Assembly (NCBI RefSeq): GCF_000744655.1
Contig: NZ_JQMJ01000004.1
Coordinates: forward strand, 6,510,001 to 6,574,000
Direction: 5' to 3'
DNA: 64,000 nucleotides
From: Streptacidiphilus rugosus AM-16
GTDB lineage: Bacteria > Actinomycetota > Actinomycetes > Streptomycetales > Streptomycetaceae
The position numbers and the translations under genes are program-made. The notes under the pieces were generated by a model. That model saw only the letters and a program-made list of their open reading frames with translations. It was not told the origin of the DNA and did not search any database. The first letter of the stretch is position 1. Every line of letters begins with the position of its first letter. Positions 35,019 through 44,120 of the stretch are shown in pieces.

Positions 35019-36043
35019 GAGTTGGTTCCTTCCGTGGCACGAGCGGTGGTGCTGGAGAGTTCGTCGTTCTGGAGCGGGGACTCCTGCGTCGGGAACCCGT
35101 CCGGGAGAGCCTTGAAGCTGGCCTTCGCCGCGGAGGCGGTCGGGTCGAAGGCGTCCCGCAGGCCGTCGCCGATGAAGGCGGCGGACAGGCCCATCAGCAC
35201 CAGGAAGCCGGCGGGGAAGAAGAACATCCACGGCGAGGTGGTGGCGTCCGGGGTTCCGTTGGCGATCAGGGTGCCCAGCGAGACGTCCGGCGGCTGGATG
35301 CCGAAGCCGAAGTAGGACAGCGAGGTCTCGCCGAGGACCGTCAGGCCGACCTGGACGGTGGCGTCGACGATCAGGATCGAGGCCACGTTGGGCAGCACGT
35401 GCCGGAAGATGATCACCATGGGGTTGACGCCCATGTACTTCGCGGCGAGGACGTACTCGCGGTCCTTGAGCGTCTGGGTCATGCTGCGCACCACGCGGGC
35501 GGTGATCATCCAGCCGAAGGCGGAGAGCAGCACCACGAAGATGAGCCAGGTGCCGTGGGCGATGCGCGGGGCGATCAGCGCCAGCAGCAGGAAGCTGGGC
35601 ACGACCAGGAGGAGCTCCAGGATCCACATCAGCGCGCGGTCGACCCAGCCGCCGAAGTAGCCGGCCGAGGCGCCCACCAGAGCGGCGATGAAGGTCGTCA
35701 GCGGACCGCCGACGAGGCCGATGACGAGCGACTTCTGCAGGCCGCGCATGGTCAGCGCGAAGAGGTCGACGCCGGGGTGGGTGGTGCCGAACCAGTGCGT
35801 GGCGTCCGGCCCGGTACCGAGGGCGTTCCAGTCGTTGTCCGTGTACTTCCAGGTCAGGAAGGACGGGATGACGTAGGCCCCCAGCAGCAGGAGGACCAGG
35901 ATGGCCACGCCGGTCAGCGCGAGACGGTTGCGCAGGAAGCGGCGGAAGACCAGGGCGCCGCGGCTGCGGCTCTTGGCGGGTTTGCGGCTCTCGCCGTCGG
36001 CGAGCGCCGACTCCACGGCGGCGAAGGGTGCGTCGGTGGTCAT
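35015..36043 (-). CDS. Oligopeptide importer permease (DppC type), importer 1
   Basis: The 342-residue protein has a cytoplasmic N-terminus with SRSRGALVFRRFLRNRLALTG, the OppC N-terminal domain and six membrane helices. The EAA loop that contacts the ATPase is in MGVNPMVIIFRHVLPNVASILIV. It pairs with the DppB-type permease 51 bases upstream and is coupled to the fused ATPase gene. Confidence 0.92.
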   Translation of the reverse strand: MTTDAPFAAVESALADGESRKPAKSRSRGALVFRRFLRNRLALTGVAILVLLLLGAYVIPSFLTWKYTDNDWNALGTGPDATHWFGTTHPGVDLFALTMRGLQKSLVIGLVGGPLTTFIAALVGASAGYFGGWVDRALMWILELLLVVPSFLLLALIAPRIAHGTWLIFVVLLSAFGWMITARVVRSMTQTLKDREYVLAAKYMGVNPMVIIFRHVLPNVASILIVDATVQVGLTVLGETSLSYFGFGIQPPDVSLGTLIANGTPDATTSPWMFFFPAGFLVLMGLSAAFIGDGLRDAFDPTASAAKASFKALPDGFPTQESPLQNDELSSTTARATEGTNS

Positions 36044-36094
36044 GTCAGGGGTCTCCTCAGTCGTTCGGCTTTGATCCGGGTCAGGTCGCGTTCG

Positions 36095-37057
36095 TCAGAC
36101 GCGGACCCGCGGATCCAGCGCCGCGTAGACCAGATCGGAGACCAGGCCGGCGACCAGCACCAGGCCTGCGGTGAAGACGCCGATCGCCGCAACGGCATTG
36201 ATGTCGTTGTAGTTGATCGAGGTCACCAGCCACTCACCCATGCCGTGCCAGGAGAAGATGTTCTCGGTGAAGGTGGCGCCGGTGAAGAGCAGCAGGATGT
36301 TGTAGACCAGCAGCGGCATCACGGGGATCACCGCGGTGCGCAGACCGTGCCGGATCACGGCACGACGGCGGGTCAGACCCTTGGCGCGGGCCGTGCGCAG
36401 GAAGTCCGCGTTGAGCACGTCCAGCATGGTGCTGCGCTGGTAGCGGCTGAAGAGCGTGAACTGGATCAGCCACAGGGTCACCGTCGGCAGGATCAGGTGC
36501 TCCGCGTTGCTCACCGCCACCGCGAAGAAGCCCTGGGCGTCCGGGTCGTACATACCGGTGTACTGGATGGGCGAGCCCGCCCAGTTGTCGAACGTCTCCA
36601 GCGTGATCGCGATGACGAGCGTCGGCGTGGCCAGGATCCCGTAGGAGAGGATCGTGGAGATGCGGTCCGAGGGCCGGTACTGGCGCAGTGCGTTCCAGGC
36701 GCCCATGGCGACACCGGTGACGGCGCTCACGATCGTCGCGATGAGCAGCAGCTCGGTGCTGACGAAGATGCGGCGGCCCATCTCGGCGCGGACCGAGGCG
36801 CCCTGGTAGTCCAGGCCGAAGTCGCCGTGGAGGACGCCGACGAGCCAGTGCCAGTAGCGCTCCACCACCGGCGTGCTCGGGTCCTCGTTGCGGGACAGCA
36901 GGATGTTGTGGACCGAGGACAGCGGCGGCTGCGGGTGCTTGCTCAGGAAGTTGACGATGGGTTCGAGGCACAGGGCGGCCAGGAAGTACGTCATGCTCGC
37001 CGCCAGGAACACGAGGATCAGATAATTGATCGCCCGCCGCAGCAGAAACCGCCCCAT
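36095..37057 (-). CDS. Oligopeptide importer permease (DppB type), importer 1
   Basis: The 320-residue protein begins MGRFLLRRAINYLILVFLAA, the standard OppB/DppB N-terminus, and carries six helices with the EAA loop in ARAKGLTRRRAVIRHGLRTAVIPV. ATG 37057 was chosen because GAGGGC lies upstream and the conserved MGRFLLRR start fits; a longer in-frame reading adds 47 unrelated residues. It is the first gene of operon 1 (DppB, DppC, fused ATPase, SBP). Confidence 0.92.
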   Translation of the reverse strand: MGRFLLRRAINYLILVFLAASMTYFLAALCLEPIVNFLSKHPQPPLSSVHNILLSRNEDPSTPVVERYWHWLVGVLHGDFGLDYQGASVRAEMGRRIFVSTELLLIATIVSAVTGVAMGAWNALRQYRPSDRISTILSYGILATPTLVIAITLETFDNWAGSPIQYTGMYDPDAQGFFAVAVSNAEHLILPTVTLWLIQFTLFSRYQRSTMLDVLNADFLRTARAKGLTRRRAVIRHGLRTAVIPVMPLLVYNILLLFTGATFTENIFSWHGMGEWLVTSINYNDINAVAAIGVFTAGLVLVAGLVSDLVYAALDPRVRV

Positions 37058-37757
37058 AGGTCTAAGCCCTCGTCGTCGTTCGGGCCGCGTCCTGGTCGAC
37101 CCTGACGCGGCAGTGCAATCCGGCCCCTCCCCCGCCTTGCTGTCGCAAATCCAAGAGCCCAGGGAGCCGCGTCGACCGGTGGATCGACTTGGCACCAAAT
37201 CATGGCGTCGTCCGGGCTTCGTGACTACGGCCTATTGGTGAAGTTTCCGTAACGCACTCTTATGAGCACGTACGCCACCTCGACGAACCGCTCCCATCCT
37301 CCAGTGCATCTGATGGTATTTGTCCCATTAATTCCACCGGCACCGGGGCACGAGTCGCCCCCGGTAGTGAAGGGCTCACCTCTCGTGAAAGGTGCTCCGT
37401 AAGCGTCGTGAGGCTGTGCACCCCTGTCAGTGGTGCCAGAAAGGCGCGAATTCGATTCGGCGGTGAACAATCGGCGCGAAAGAAGACAGGTAAATGTCTC
37501 GGAAGGGCAACGGGCGGAAATCCCCCACTCAGGGGGGACATGCCCGACAACTGGGGGTGGTGCAGCACGTCGCCGCAGGCGGCGTCCGCAATCCTCACGG
37601 GGCCGGAGTGGACCGCTGGGACCCCTGTTGATGAAGGGAGGGCCGGGCGGGATTGGCATGTGCGCGACCATTATTTCCCCGGCCCAGGGTGGCGCCCCCG
37701 GAAACGCCGCAGGGCCGCCCCCGGACGGGGGGACGGCCCTGCGGAACTGCGTGGGGG
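37058..37757. other. Intergenic region between the two importer operons
   Basis: This 700-base stretch separates the start of importer 1 from the end of importer 2. Its right end (37707-37744) is the terminator of importer 2. The 37200-37530 part is AT-richer (for example TTGGTGAAGTTTCC and GAACAATCGGCGCG) and should hold the importer 1 promoter, but I see no unambiguous -35/-10 pair. Open frames through it lack coding character. Confidence 0.5.
37707..37744 (-). terminator. Terminator of importer 2 operon
   Basis: CCGCAGGGCCG (37707-37717) pairs perfectly with CGGCCCTGCGG (37734-37744), with a further CCC/GGG pairing inside. It lies 14 bases after the stop of the last ATPase gene. Confidence 0.8.
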
Positions 37758-38876
37758 TCAGGCGCTCTCGTCAGCACCGCCGTTGGTGGCGCCGACGATG
37801 TCGACGTCCTCCGCGAAGTGGCAGGCCGACTCGTGCGCCGCCGCGGTGTCCTGCCCGCGGAACACCTCGGGGATCGCCAGCAGCGGCTCCTCGACCGCGC
37901 AGCGCTCCTGCGCCTTGAAGCAGCGCGTACGGAAGCGGCAGCCCGACGGCGGGTTGGCCGGCGAGGGGATGTCACCGGCGAGGATGATCCGCTCACGGCC
38001 CTCGCGGCCCTCGGGGTCCGGCACCGGCACCGCGGAGAGCAGCGCCTGGGTGTACGGATGCGTCGGGTGCTCGTAGATCTCCTCGTCCGAGCCGATCTCG
38101 ACCATCTTGCCGAGGTACATCACGCCGACACGGTCGGAGATGTGACGCACGATCGACAGGTCATGGGCGATGAACATGTAGGAGAGGTTGAACTCGTTCT
38201 GCAGCTTCTCCAGCAGGTTGATCACCTGCGCCTGCACCGAGACGTCCAGCGCCGAGACCGGCTCGTCGCAGATGATGATCTCGGGCTTGAGCGCCAGACC
38301 CCGGGCGATGCCGATGCGCTGACGCTGGCCGCCGGAGAACTGGTGCGGGTACCGGTTGATGTACTCCGGGTTCAGCCCGACGACGTCCAGCAGGTCCTGG
38401 ACCGCCCGGCGGCGGTCGCCCTTCGGCGCCACCTCGGGGTGGATCTCGAACGGCTCGCCGATGATGTCGCCGACCGTCATACGCGGGTTGAGCGAGGTGT
38501 ACGGGTCCTGGAAGACCATCTGGATGTTCCGGCGGACGGCCTTGAGCGCCCGGCCGGAGAGCCGCGTGATGTCCTCGCCCTTGTACAGCACCTGGCCGCC
38601 GGTGGCCGGCTCCAGGTTCATCAGCACCTTGGCGAGGGTCGACTTGCCACAGCCGGACTCGCCGACGATGCCGAGGGTCTCGCCCTGGTAGAGGTCGAAG
38701 GAGACGCCGTCGACGGCCTTGACGGCGCCGATCTGCTTCTTGACGAGGATGCCCTGGGTCAGCGGGAAGTGCTTCTCCAGCCCGCGGACCTGCAGGATCG
38801 GCTCACCACGCTCGACCTTCTTGTCCAGCACGGCCTCGATGGCCGCGACCTCGGCAACCTCCTGCGCGTCAGCCAT
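37758..38876 (-). CDS. Oligopeptide importer ATPase (DppF type), importer 2
   Basis: The 372-residue NBD protein has an oligopeptide-type N-terminus (LQVRGLEKHFPLTQGILVKK), Walker A GESGCGKST, signature FSGGQRQRIGIARG, Walker B IICDEPVSALD and the C-terminal CRFRTRC zinc/iron-like cysteine motif typical of OppF/DppF. It overlaps the upstream DppD gene by 8 nt. It closes the five-gene importer 2 operon. Confidence 0.93.
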   Translation of the reverse strand: MADAQEVAEVAAIEAVLDKKVERGEPILQVRGLEKHFPLTQGILVKKQIGAVKAVDGVSFDLYQGETLGIVGESGCGKSTLAKVLMNLEPATGGQVLYKGEDITRLSGRALKAVRRNIQMVFQDPYTSLNPRMTVGDIIGEPFEIHPEVAPKGDRRRAVQDLLDVVGLNPEYINRYPHQFSGGQRQRIGIARGLALKPEIIICDEPVSALDVSVQAQVINLLEKLQNEFNLSYMFIAHDLSIVRHISDRVGVMYLGKMVEIGSDEEIYEHPTHPYTQALLSAVPVPDPEGREGRERIILAGDIPSPANPPSGCRFRTRCFKAQERCAVEEPLLAIPEVFRGQDTAAAHESACHFAEDVDIVGATNGGADESA

Positions 38877-39933
38877 GGATGGTCTCCTTCCAGAAGTGGC
38901 AGGCGCTGCCGCGACCGGGGAGCGCCGTGCCGTCGGCCTCGGTCACCGCGTGCAGCGGCGGGACCTCGGAACGGCAGATCTCCTGGGCCATCGGGCACCG
39001 CGGGTTGAACGCACAGCCGGAGGGGATGCGCAGCAGGTTGGGCGGGAGACCCTTGATCGCGTAGAGCTCCTGGCCCTTCTGGTCCAGGCGCGGGATCGAG
39101 TCGAGCAGACCCCGGGTGTAGGGATGTGCCGGACGCTTGTAGAGCTCGTGCACCGGGGCCGTTTCGACGATCCGGCCGGCGTACATGACCGCGATCTTGT
39201 CCGCGACGTCGGCGACCACGCCGAGGTCGTGGGTGATCAGGATCAGGCCCATGTTGTACTCGGACTGCAGGTCCGCCAGCAGCTCCATCACCTGCGCCTG
39301 GACGGTGACGTCCAGGGCGGTGGTGGGCTCGTCGGCGATGATCAGGTCGGGCTCCAGGGCCAGCGCCATGGCGATCATGATGCGCTGGCGCATACCGCCG
39401 GAGAACTGGTGCGGGTACTGGTTGACCCGCTCCTTGGCGGCCGGGATGCCGACCCGCTCCATCAGTTCGATGGCCTTGATCTTGGCGTCCTTCTTCGAGG
39501 TGCCCGCGTGCACGCGGTACATCTCGCCCAGCTGCGTCCCGACGGTGTGCACCGGGTTCAGCGAGGAGAGGGCGTCCTGGAAGATCATGGCCATCTGGGT
39601 GCCACGGATCCGGCGGCGCTGCTCCTTCGAGATCTTGAGCAGGTCCTGGCCCTTGAAGAGGATCTCGCCACCGGTGACGAAACCGGGCGGGCTGTCCAGG
39701 ATGCCCATGACGGCCTGCGAGGAGACCGACTTGCCGGAGCCCGACTCGCCGAGGATGGCGAGGGTCTCACCGGCGCGCACGCTGTAGTTCACGCCGTTGA
39801 CGGCCTTGGCCAGGCCGTCGCGGGTGCGGAACTCCACGTGCAGGTCGCGCACCTGGAGCAGCGGCTGGTCCTCGGAGTCGGCCGTCCGGTCGCGCCCGAC
39901 GACGGAGGTGATTTCGGATGTCTGGATTCCCAC
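38869..39933 (-). CDS. Oligopeptide importer ATPase (DppD type), importer 2
   Basis: The 354-residue NBD protein has Walker A GESGSGKS, signature FSGGMRQRIMIAMA, Walker B LIIADEPTTALD, and ends with CAFNPRCPMAQEIC, the oligopeptide-type C-terminal motif. GTG 39933 was chosen because GAGAGGCGG lies upstream and the start falls just after the permease stop (39947); earlier in-frame sequence reads through the permease in the wrong frame. Confidence 0.92.
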   Translation of the reverse strand: MGIQTSEITSVVGRDRTADSEDQPLLQVRDLHVEFRTRDGLAKAVNGVNYSVRAGETLAILGESGSGKSVSSQAVMGILDSPPGFVTGGEILFKGQDLLKISKEQRRRIRGTQMAMIFQDALSSLNPVHTVGTQLGEMYRVHAGTSKKDAKIKAIELMERVGIPAAKERVNQYPHQFSGGMRQRIMIAMALALEPDLIIADEPTTALDVTVQAQVMELLADLQSEYNMGLILITHDLGVVADVADKIAVMYAGRIVETAPVHELYKRPAHPYTRGLLDSIPRLDQKGQELYAIKGLPPNLLRIPSGCAFNPRCPMAQEICRSEVPPLHAVTEADGTALPGRGSACHFWKETIHG

Positions 39934-39946
39934 GGTTCCGCCTCTC

Positions 39947-40975
39947 TCAGCGCAGCTTGGGGTCGAGAGCGTCGCGGACCGCGTCGCCGAGCATGATGAA
40001 GGCCAGGATGGTGATGCAGAGCGCCCCGGCCGGGAAGAGCAGCATGTGCGGCGCGTTGCGGAAGGTGTCCGCCGCGGCCGAGATGTCGATGCCCCACGAG
40101 ACCGTCGGCGGCTTGAGCCCGACACCCAGGTAGGAGAGCGTCGCCTCCAGGGAGATGTACGTGCCCAGCGCGATGGTGGCCACGACGATGATCGGGGCCA
40201 GCGAGTTGGGCAGGATGTGGCGCAGCATCAGCCGCTGGTTGCCGGCGCCGAGGGCGCGTGCGGCCGTCACGTAGTCCTGCTGGCGGGCGGTGATCACCGC
40301 ACCACGGGCGATACGGGCCAGCTGCGGCCAACCGAGGATGACGATGAACGCGACCACGATCCAGATCGACCGGCTCGGGATCACGGACAGGAAGACCAGG
40401 CCGCCGAGCAGGATCGGGATGCCGAAGAAGATGTCCGCGATGCGGGACACGATGGCGTCGAGCCAGCCGCCGAAGAAGCCCGCCAGACCGCCCAGAAGGG
40501 TGCCCAGCAGCGCCGTGCCCAGGGTCGCGAAGACACCGACCGTGATGGAGGCGCGGGCGCCGTAGATGGTGCGGGCGTAGACGTCGCAGCCCTGGGTGTC
40601 GAAGCCGAACGGGTGGCCGGAGGTCGGCCCCTGCTGCGAGTTGGCCAGGTCGCACTTGAGCGGGCTGGTCGAGTCGAACAGGCCGGGGAAGAACGCGACG
40701 ATCACGAGGAAGACGATCAGGATCGCGGAGATGATGAAGATCGGGTTCCGGCGCAGCTCACGCCAGGCGTCCTGCCAGAGGCTGCGCGGCACCTCGCGGT
40801 CGACGACCGCGACCGTCTCGGTGGACTGCGCCTCCGCGTGGTTCAGGTCTTCCTTCTCGAGCATGCCCTCGACCTCCATCGCGCCCAGCGTGGGGGTCTG
40901 CGGGAAAGCGCTCGACAGCTCGGTGTTCGCGTCGTCGGGGACGCCGGTCGGCTTGTTCGGCTGCTGGTCAGGCAT
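39947..40975 (-). CDS. Oligopeptide importer permease (DppC type), importer 2
   Basis: The 342-residue protein has a long cytoplasmic N-terminus, the OppC N-terminal domain (WQDAWRELRRNPIFIISAIL), an external loop with two cysteines (KCDLANSQQG, TQGCDVYARTIYG) and the EAA loop AARALGAGNQRLMLRHILPNS. It pairs with the DppB permease, whose gene end it overlaps by 8 nt. Confidence 0.92.
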   Translation of the reverse strand: MPDQQPNKPTGVPDDANTELSSAFPQTPTLGAMEVEGMLEKEDLNHAEAQSTETVAVVDREVPRSLWQDAWRELRRNPIFIISAILIVFLVIVAFFPGLFDSTSPLKCDLANSQQGPTSGHPFGFDTQGCDVYARTIYGARASITVGVFATLGTALLGTLLGGLAGFFGGWLDAIVSRIADIFFGIPILLGGLVFLSVIPSRSIWIVVAFIVILGWPQLARIARGAVITARQQDYVTAARALGAGNQRLMLRHILPNSLAPIIVVATIALGTYISLEATLSYLGVGLKPPTVSWGIDISAAADTFRNAPHMLLFPAGALCITILAFIMLGDAVRDALDPKLR

Positions 40976-41891
40976 AACGGATCCTCGGGTCCAGGACCGC
41001 GTAGAGCAGGTCGACGAGCAGGTTGGCGAGGAGGAACACGATGACCAGGACGGTCACGAAGCCGACGACGGTCGGCGTGTTCTGGCGCAGGATGCCCTGG
41101 TAGAGGTAGTAACCCACGCCCTTGATGTTGAAGATGCGCTCGGTCACCAGCGCGCCACCCATCAGGGCGCCGAGGTCGGTGCCGAGGAAGGTGATCACCG
41201 GGATCAGCGAGTTGCGCAGCAGGTGGTGCGTGATCACCCGGCGGCGCGGCAGGCCCTTGGCGGTCGCCGTACGCACGTAGTCGGCCTTGCTGTTCTCCGC
41301 GATGGTGGTGCGGGTCAGCCTGGCGACGTAGGCGAGGGAGACCGAGGCGAGCACGAAGCCCGGCAGGATCAGCGCGTTGAACGGCGCGCCGTCCGGCACG
41401 GTGGCGTCGAAGATGCCCCACTTGACGCCGAACAGGTACTGCAGGACATAGCCGATGACGAAGGTGGGGATCGAGATCACGATCAGCGTCATCACCATGA
41501 CACCGGTGTCCGCGAACCTGCCGCGGCGCATGCCGCTGATGACGCCGAGCGAGATGCCGAGGACGACCTCGAAGGTGAAGGCCACGATGGTGAGCTTCAA
41601 CGTCGTCGGGTAGGCCGTCTTGAGCAGCTCGGTCACCGGCTGCCCGTTGAACGCGTACCCGAGGTTCCCGCTGAAGATCCCCTTCATGTAGTGCGCGTAC
41701 TGGACGATGAGCGGATCGTTCAGTCCGAGCTGCTGCCGGATCTGCGCCGCGACCGCCGGGTCGGGGGCCTTGTCGCCGAAGAGTGCGGCGACCGGGTCAC
41801 CGAGCGCGTGCACCATCGCGAAGATGATGAACGTGGTCCCGATGAAGACCGGGATCATCTGGAGCAGTCGTCGAATGACGTAGCGCCCCAT
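40968..41891 (-). CDS. Oligopeptide importer permease (DppB type), importer 2
   Basis: The 307-residue protein starts MGRYVIRRLLQMIPVFIGTT, the DppB N-terminus, with six helices and the EAA loop in ATAKGLPRRRVITHHLLRNSLIPV. The gene lies 102 bases after the SBP stop, separated by a strong hairpin at 41914-41954 that may lower its expression relative to the SBP. Confidence 0.93.
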   Translation of the reverse strand: MGRYVIRRLLQMIPVFIGTTFIIFAMVHALGDPVAALFGDKAPDPAVAAQIRQQLGLNDPLIVQYAHYMKGIFSGNLGYAFNGQPVTELLKTAYPTTLKLTIVAFTFEVVLGISLGVISGMRRGRFADTGVMVMTLIVISIPTFVIGYVLQYLFGVKWGIFDATVPDGAPFNALILPGFVLASVSLAYVARLTRTTIAENSKADYVRTATAKGLPRRRVITHHLLRNSLIPVITFLGTDLGALMGGALVTERIFNIKGVGYYLYQGILRQNTPTVVGFVTVLVIVFLLANLLVDLLYAVLDPRIRYA

Positions 41892-41913
41892 GGAAAACCT
41901 CCAGGGATTCGTC

Positions 41914-41954
41914 GCGGCGGCGGCCGGGAGCCTTGTGGGCTCCCGGCCGCCGCC
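41914..41954 (-). terminator. Intra-operon hairpin between SBP and permease genes
   Basis: A GC stem of about 18 bp (GGCGGCCGGGAGCC with GGCTCCCGGCCGCC and flanking G/C pairs) with loop TTGT follows the SBP stop. In binding-protein operons such hairpins stabilise the SBP message or partly terminate transcription, giving an excess of SBP over permease. Confidence 0.75.
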
Positions 41955-41992
41955 CGATTCGCGCGGCAGTCAGAGGCCGGCGGACAGACGAC

Positions 41993-43636
41993 TTACTTGT
42001 TGACGGTGATGTTGGTGTAGACCGGGACGCTGAACGGGTCCAGGCTCACGTTCGAGACCTTCGAGGACCAGCCGACGGTGCCGTTCTGGTACCACAGCGG
42101 GATCGACGGCAGGTCGGTGACCAGCAGCTTCTCCGCGTTCTGGAAGTCCTGGACGGCCGTCGCCTTGCTCGACGCCGCGTTGGCCTGGTTCACCAGCGAG
42201 TCGAACTGCGAGTTGCTGTAGTGCGAGTCGTTCGACGCGGCGTTCGTGTAGAACAGCGGCTGCAGGAAGTCCTGGATCAGCGGGTAGTCCATCTGCCAGC
42301 CGGTGCGGAAGGCCGAGGTCATCTGCTTGTTCTGGATCTGGTTGCGGAAGTCCGCGAAGGTGCCGACCGGCTTGCCGACGCACGCGTTGGTGTTGCCCAT
42401 CGCGTTGTTGATGCTGTTGCAGACCGCGTCGACCCACTCCTTGTGCGGGCCGTCGGCGTTGTAGCTGATGGTCAGCTGGCCGCCGGGGATGCCGCCGCCC
42501 TGCTGGATCAGCTGCTTGGCCTTGGTCGGGTTGTAGGTGCAGACGTCGCCGCAGAGCGTGCTGCTGTAGCCGCCCTCGGTACCGAGGACCGGCGAGGTCC
42601 AGTCGGTGGCCGGGGTGCGGGTGCCCTGGAAGATCACCTTCGTGATGGTCGGGCGGTCGATGGCCATCGAGATGCCCTCACGGACCAGCTTGGCTCCGGG
42701 GGTGTTCCAGTTCGCCTGGTTCAGCGGGAACGAGATGGTCTGGTTGATACCGGCCGGCTGGTTCAGGTAGCGACCGTTGAGGTCGGACTGGACCGTCTTC
42801 AGCGCGGTGTTGGACAGACCGTTGTCGATGTCCAGGTTGCCGGCCTGCAGGTCGGCGTAGGCGGCGTTCGAGTCGGTGTAGACCTTGAGGTCGATGCCGC
42901 CGTTCTTCGGCTTGTAGGTGCCGGAGTACGTCGTGTTCGGGCGCAGCTGCATGCCCGAGCCCTTGGTCCAGGAGTTGATGAGGTAGGGGCCGTTGCCGAC
43001 CGGCTTGGCCTCCCACGCCGCCTGGTTGGTGAAGAAGGACTGCGGCAGCGGGTAGAACGCCGAGTACCCGAGCGTGTCCGGCCACAGGGAGAACTTCTGG
43101 GTCAGCGCGACCGTGAAGGTGTTGTCGTTGACGACCTTCAGGCCCGACATGGTCTGCGTCTTCGCCGTGCCGCTGGCCGGGTGGACGTCGCTGTAGCCCT
43201 GGATCGAGGTGAAGAACGGGTCGGTGTTGTTCTGCGCGTGCGGCAGGTAGGCGCCCCAGTTCCAGGCGTCCACGTAGGAGTGGGCGGTCACCGGGGTGCC
43301 GTCGCTGAACTTCCAGCCGGGCTTCAGCGTGATCGTGAAGTGCTGCTGGTCGTTCGTGGTGATCGACTGGGCGTTGGCGAGCTCCGCGGCACCGGTCTTC
43401 GGGTTGTAGTGCTGCAGCCCCTCGAAGATCATGTTCAGCACCGCACCGCCGTTCACCTCGTTGGTGTCGGTCGGGATGAGCGGGTTCTGCGGGTCCCCCC
43501 ACCACGCCGTCACCACGCCGTTGGCGTTGCTGCCCGAGCTGGAGCTGCTGGAGCTCCCGCTGCTGCTGCAGGCCGTGGCTGCCAGGGCGATGGCGATGGC
43601 CCCAGCGGCAAACTTCGCTTGCGTGGCTCCACGCAT
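41993..43636 (-). CDS. Family 5 peptide-binding lipoprotein, importer 2
   Basis: The 547-residue protein has a lipoprotein signal ending ATAC (Cys23) and a Ser/Gly-rich linker. Mature features include KPGWKFSDGTPVTAHSYVDAW, PNTTYSGTYKPKNGG and CGDVCTYNPTKAKQLIQQ; the Cys-x-Cys spacing may form a disulfide as in some SBP_bac_5 proteins. It heads the operon SBP, DppB, DppC, DppD, DppF. Its position next to typA resembles the bldK region of S. coelicolor (recalled), so a role in developmental peptide uptake is possible, though orthology cannot be decided here. ATG 43636 has GAGGAGG upstream. Confidence 0.9.
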   Translation of the reverse strand: MRGATQAKFAAGAIAIALAATACSSSGSSSSSSSGSNANGVVTAWWGDPQNPLIPTDTNEVNGGAVLNMIFEGLQHYNPKTGAAELANAQSITTNDQQHFTITLKPGWKFSDGTPVTAHSYVDAWNWGAYLPHAQNNTDPFFTSIQGYSDVHPASGTAKTQTMSGLKVVNDNTFTVALTQKFSLWPDTLGYSAFYPLPQSFFTNQAAWEAKPVGNGPYLINSWTKGSGMQLRPNTTYSGTYKPKNGGIDLKVYTDSNAAYADLQAGNLDIDNGLSNTALKTVQSDLNGRYLNQPAGINQTISFPLNQANWNTPGAKLVREGISMAIDRPTITKVIFQGTRTPATDWTSPVLGTEGGYSSTLCGDVCTYNPTKAKQLIQQGGGIPGGQLTISYNADGPHKEWVDAVCNSINNAMGNTNACVGKPVGTFADFRNQIQNKQMTSAFRTGWQMDYPLIQDFLQPLFYTNAASNDSHYSNSQFDSLVNQANAASSKATAVQDFQNAEKLLVTDLPSIPLWYQNGTVGWSSKVSNVSLDPFSVPVYTNITVNK

Positions 43637-44120
43637 TGGACGTGCCTCCTCAGACGTGCTGTTGCAGTCGTTCAGTGGCGCCGGCGCCCACCCCTGGGCG
43701 ACGGCGTCTGAGCTCGCGAACCGTCGCCGGGGTTCGGCGGGCGGCCCGGTGACCCGAGCGTCGTTTCTCTACTATCCGTTACTCTCGGCGATGCTTATGA
43801 CCAAATGACATTTCTGTTTGATCACACGCCTGTGAGCTATGTCTCGCAACTCGGGCATCCCCAGGTGGGTGCAACGGGTGTCGAATCGGACATGGAACAC
43901 CGCCAGAAGACATCCTGACACCGATATCCGTACACTCCGACTCTGACACTCGGCCGGGGCTTCATCACAATGAGTGAGGCCCATTGGGCGTACAAAAGCC
44001 GCCGGGAGCTGGGCTCCCGGCGGCTTCTGTCTGCCTTGTCCGGTCTGTCCTACCTGTCTGACCTGCGACGTTACGGAACGGTTCGGCCGATCCGGCCGAG
44101 CCGATCGGTTACGGCCGGAA
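43637..44120. other. Promoter region of importer 2 and terminator of typA
   Basis: These 484 bases include the typA terminator (43996-44026) and an AT-rich stretch at about 43770-43830. In that stretch the minus strand shows TTGGTC and, 17 bases on, TAACGG/TAGTAG, a weak promoter candidate for importer 2. No gene is seen. Confidence 0.45.
43996..44026 (-). terminator. Terminator of typA
   Basis: A perfect 14-bp stem (AAGCCGCCGGGAGC with GCTCCCGGCGGCTT) and three-base loop lie about 95 bases after the typA stop on the minus strand. A run of A on the plus side gives T residues after the stem. Confidence 0.85.

Noticed and set aside
32883..35315. 810-codon plus-strand frame opposite the fused ATPase
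   Set aside because: Antisense shadow rich in Gly/Arg/Val/Asp with no domain; the minus strand encodes two intact ABC ATPase domains.
37225..37671. 148-codon minus-strand frame between the importer operons
   Set aside because: AT-richer region, no coding bias, no ribosome site and no recognisable motif.
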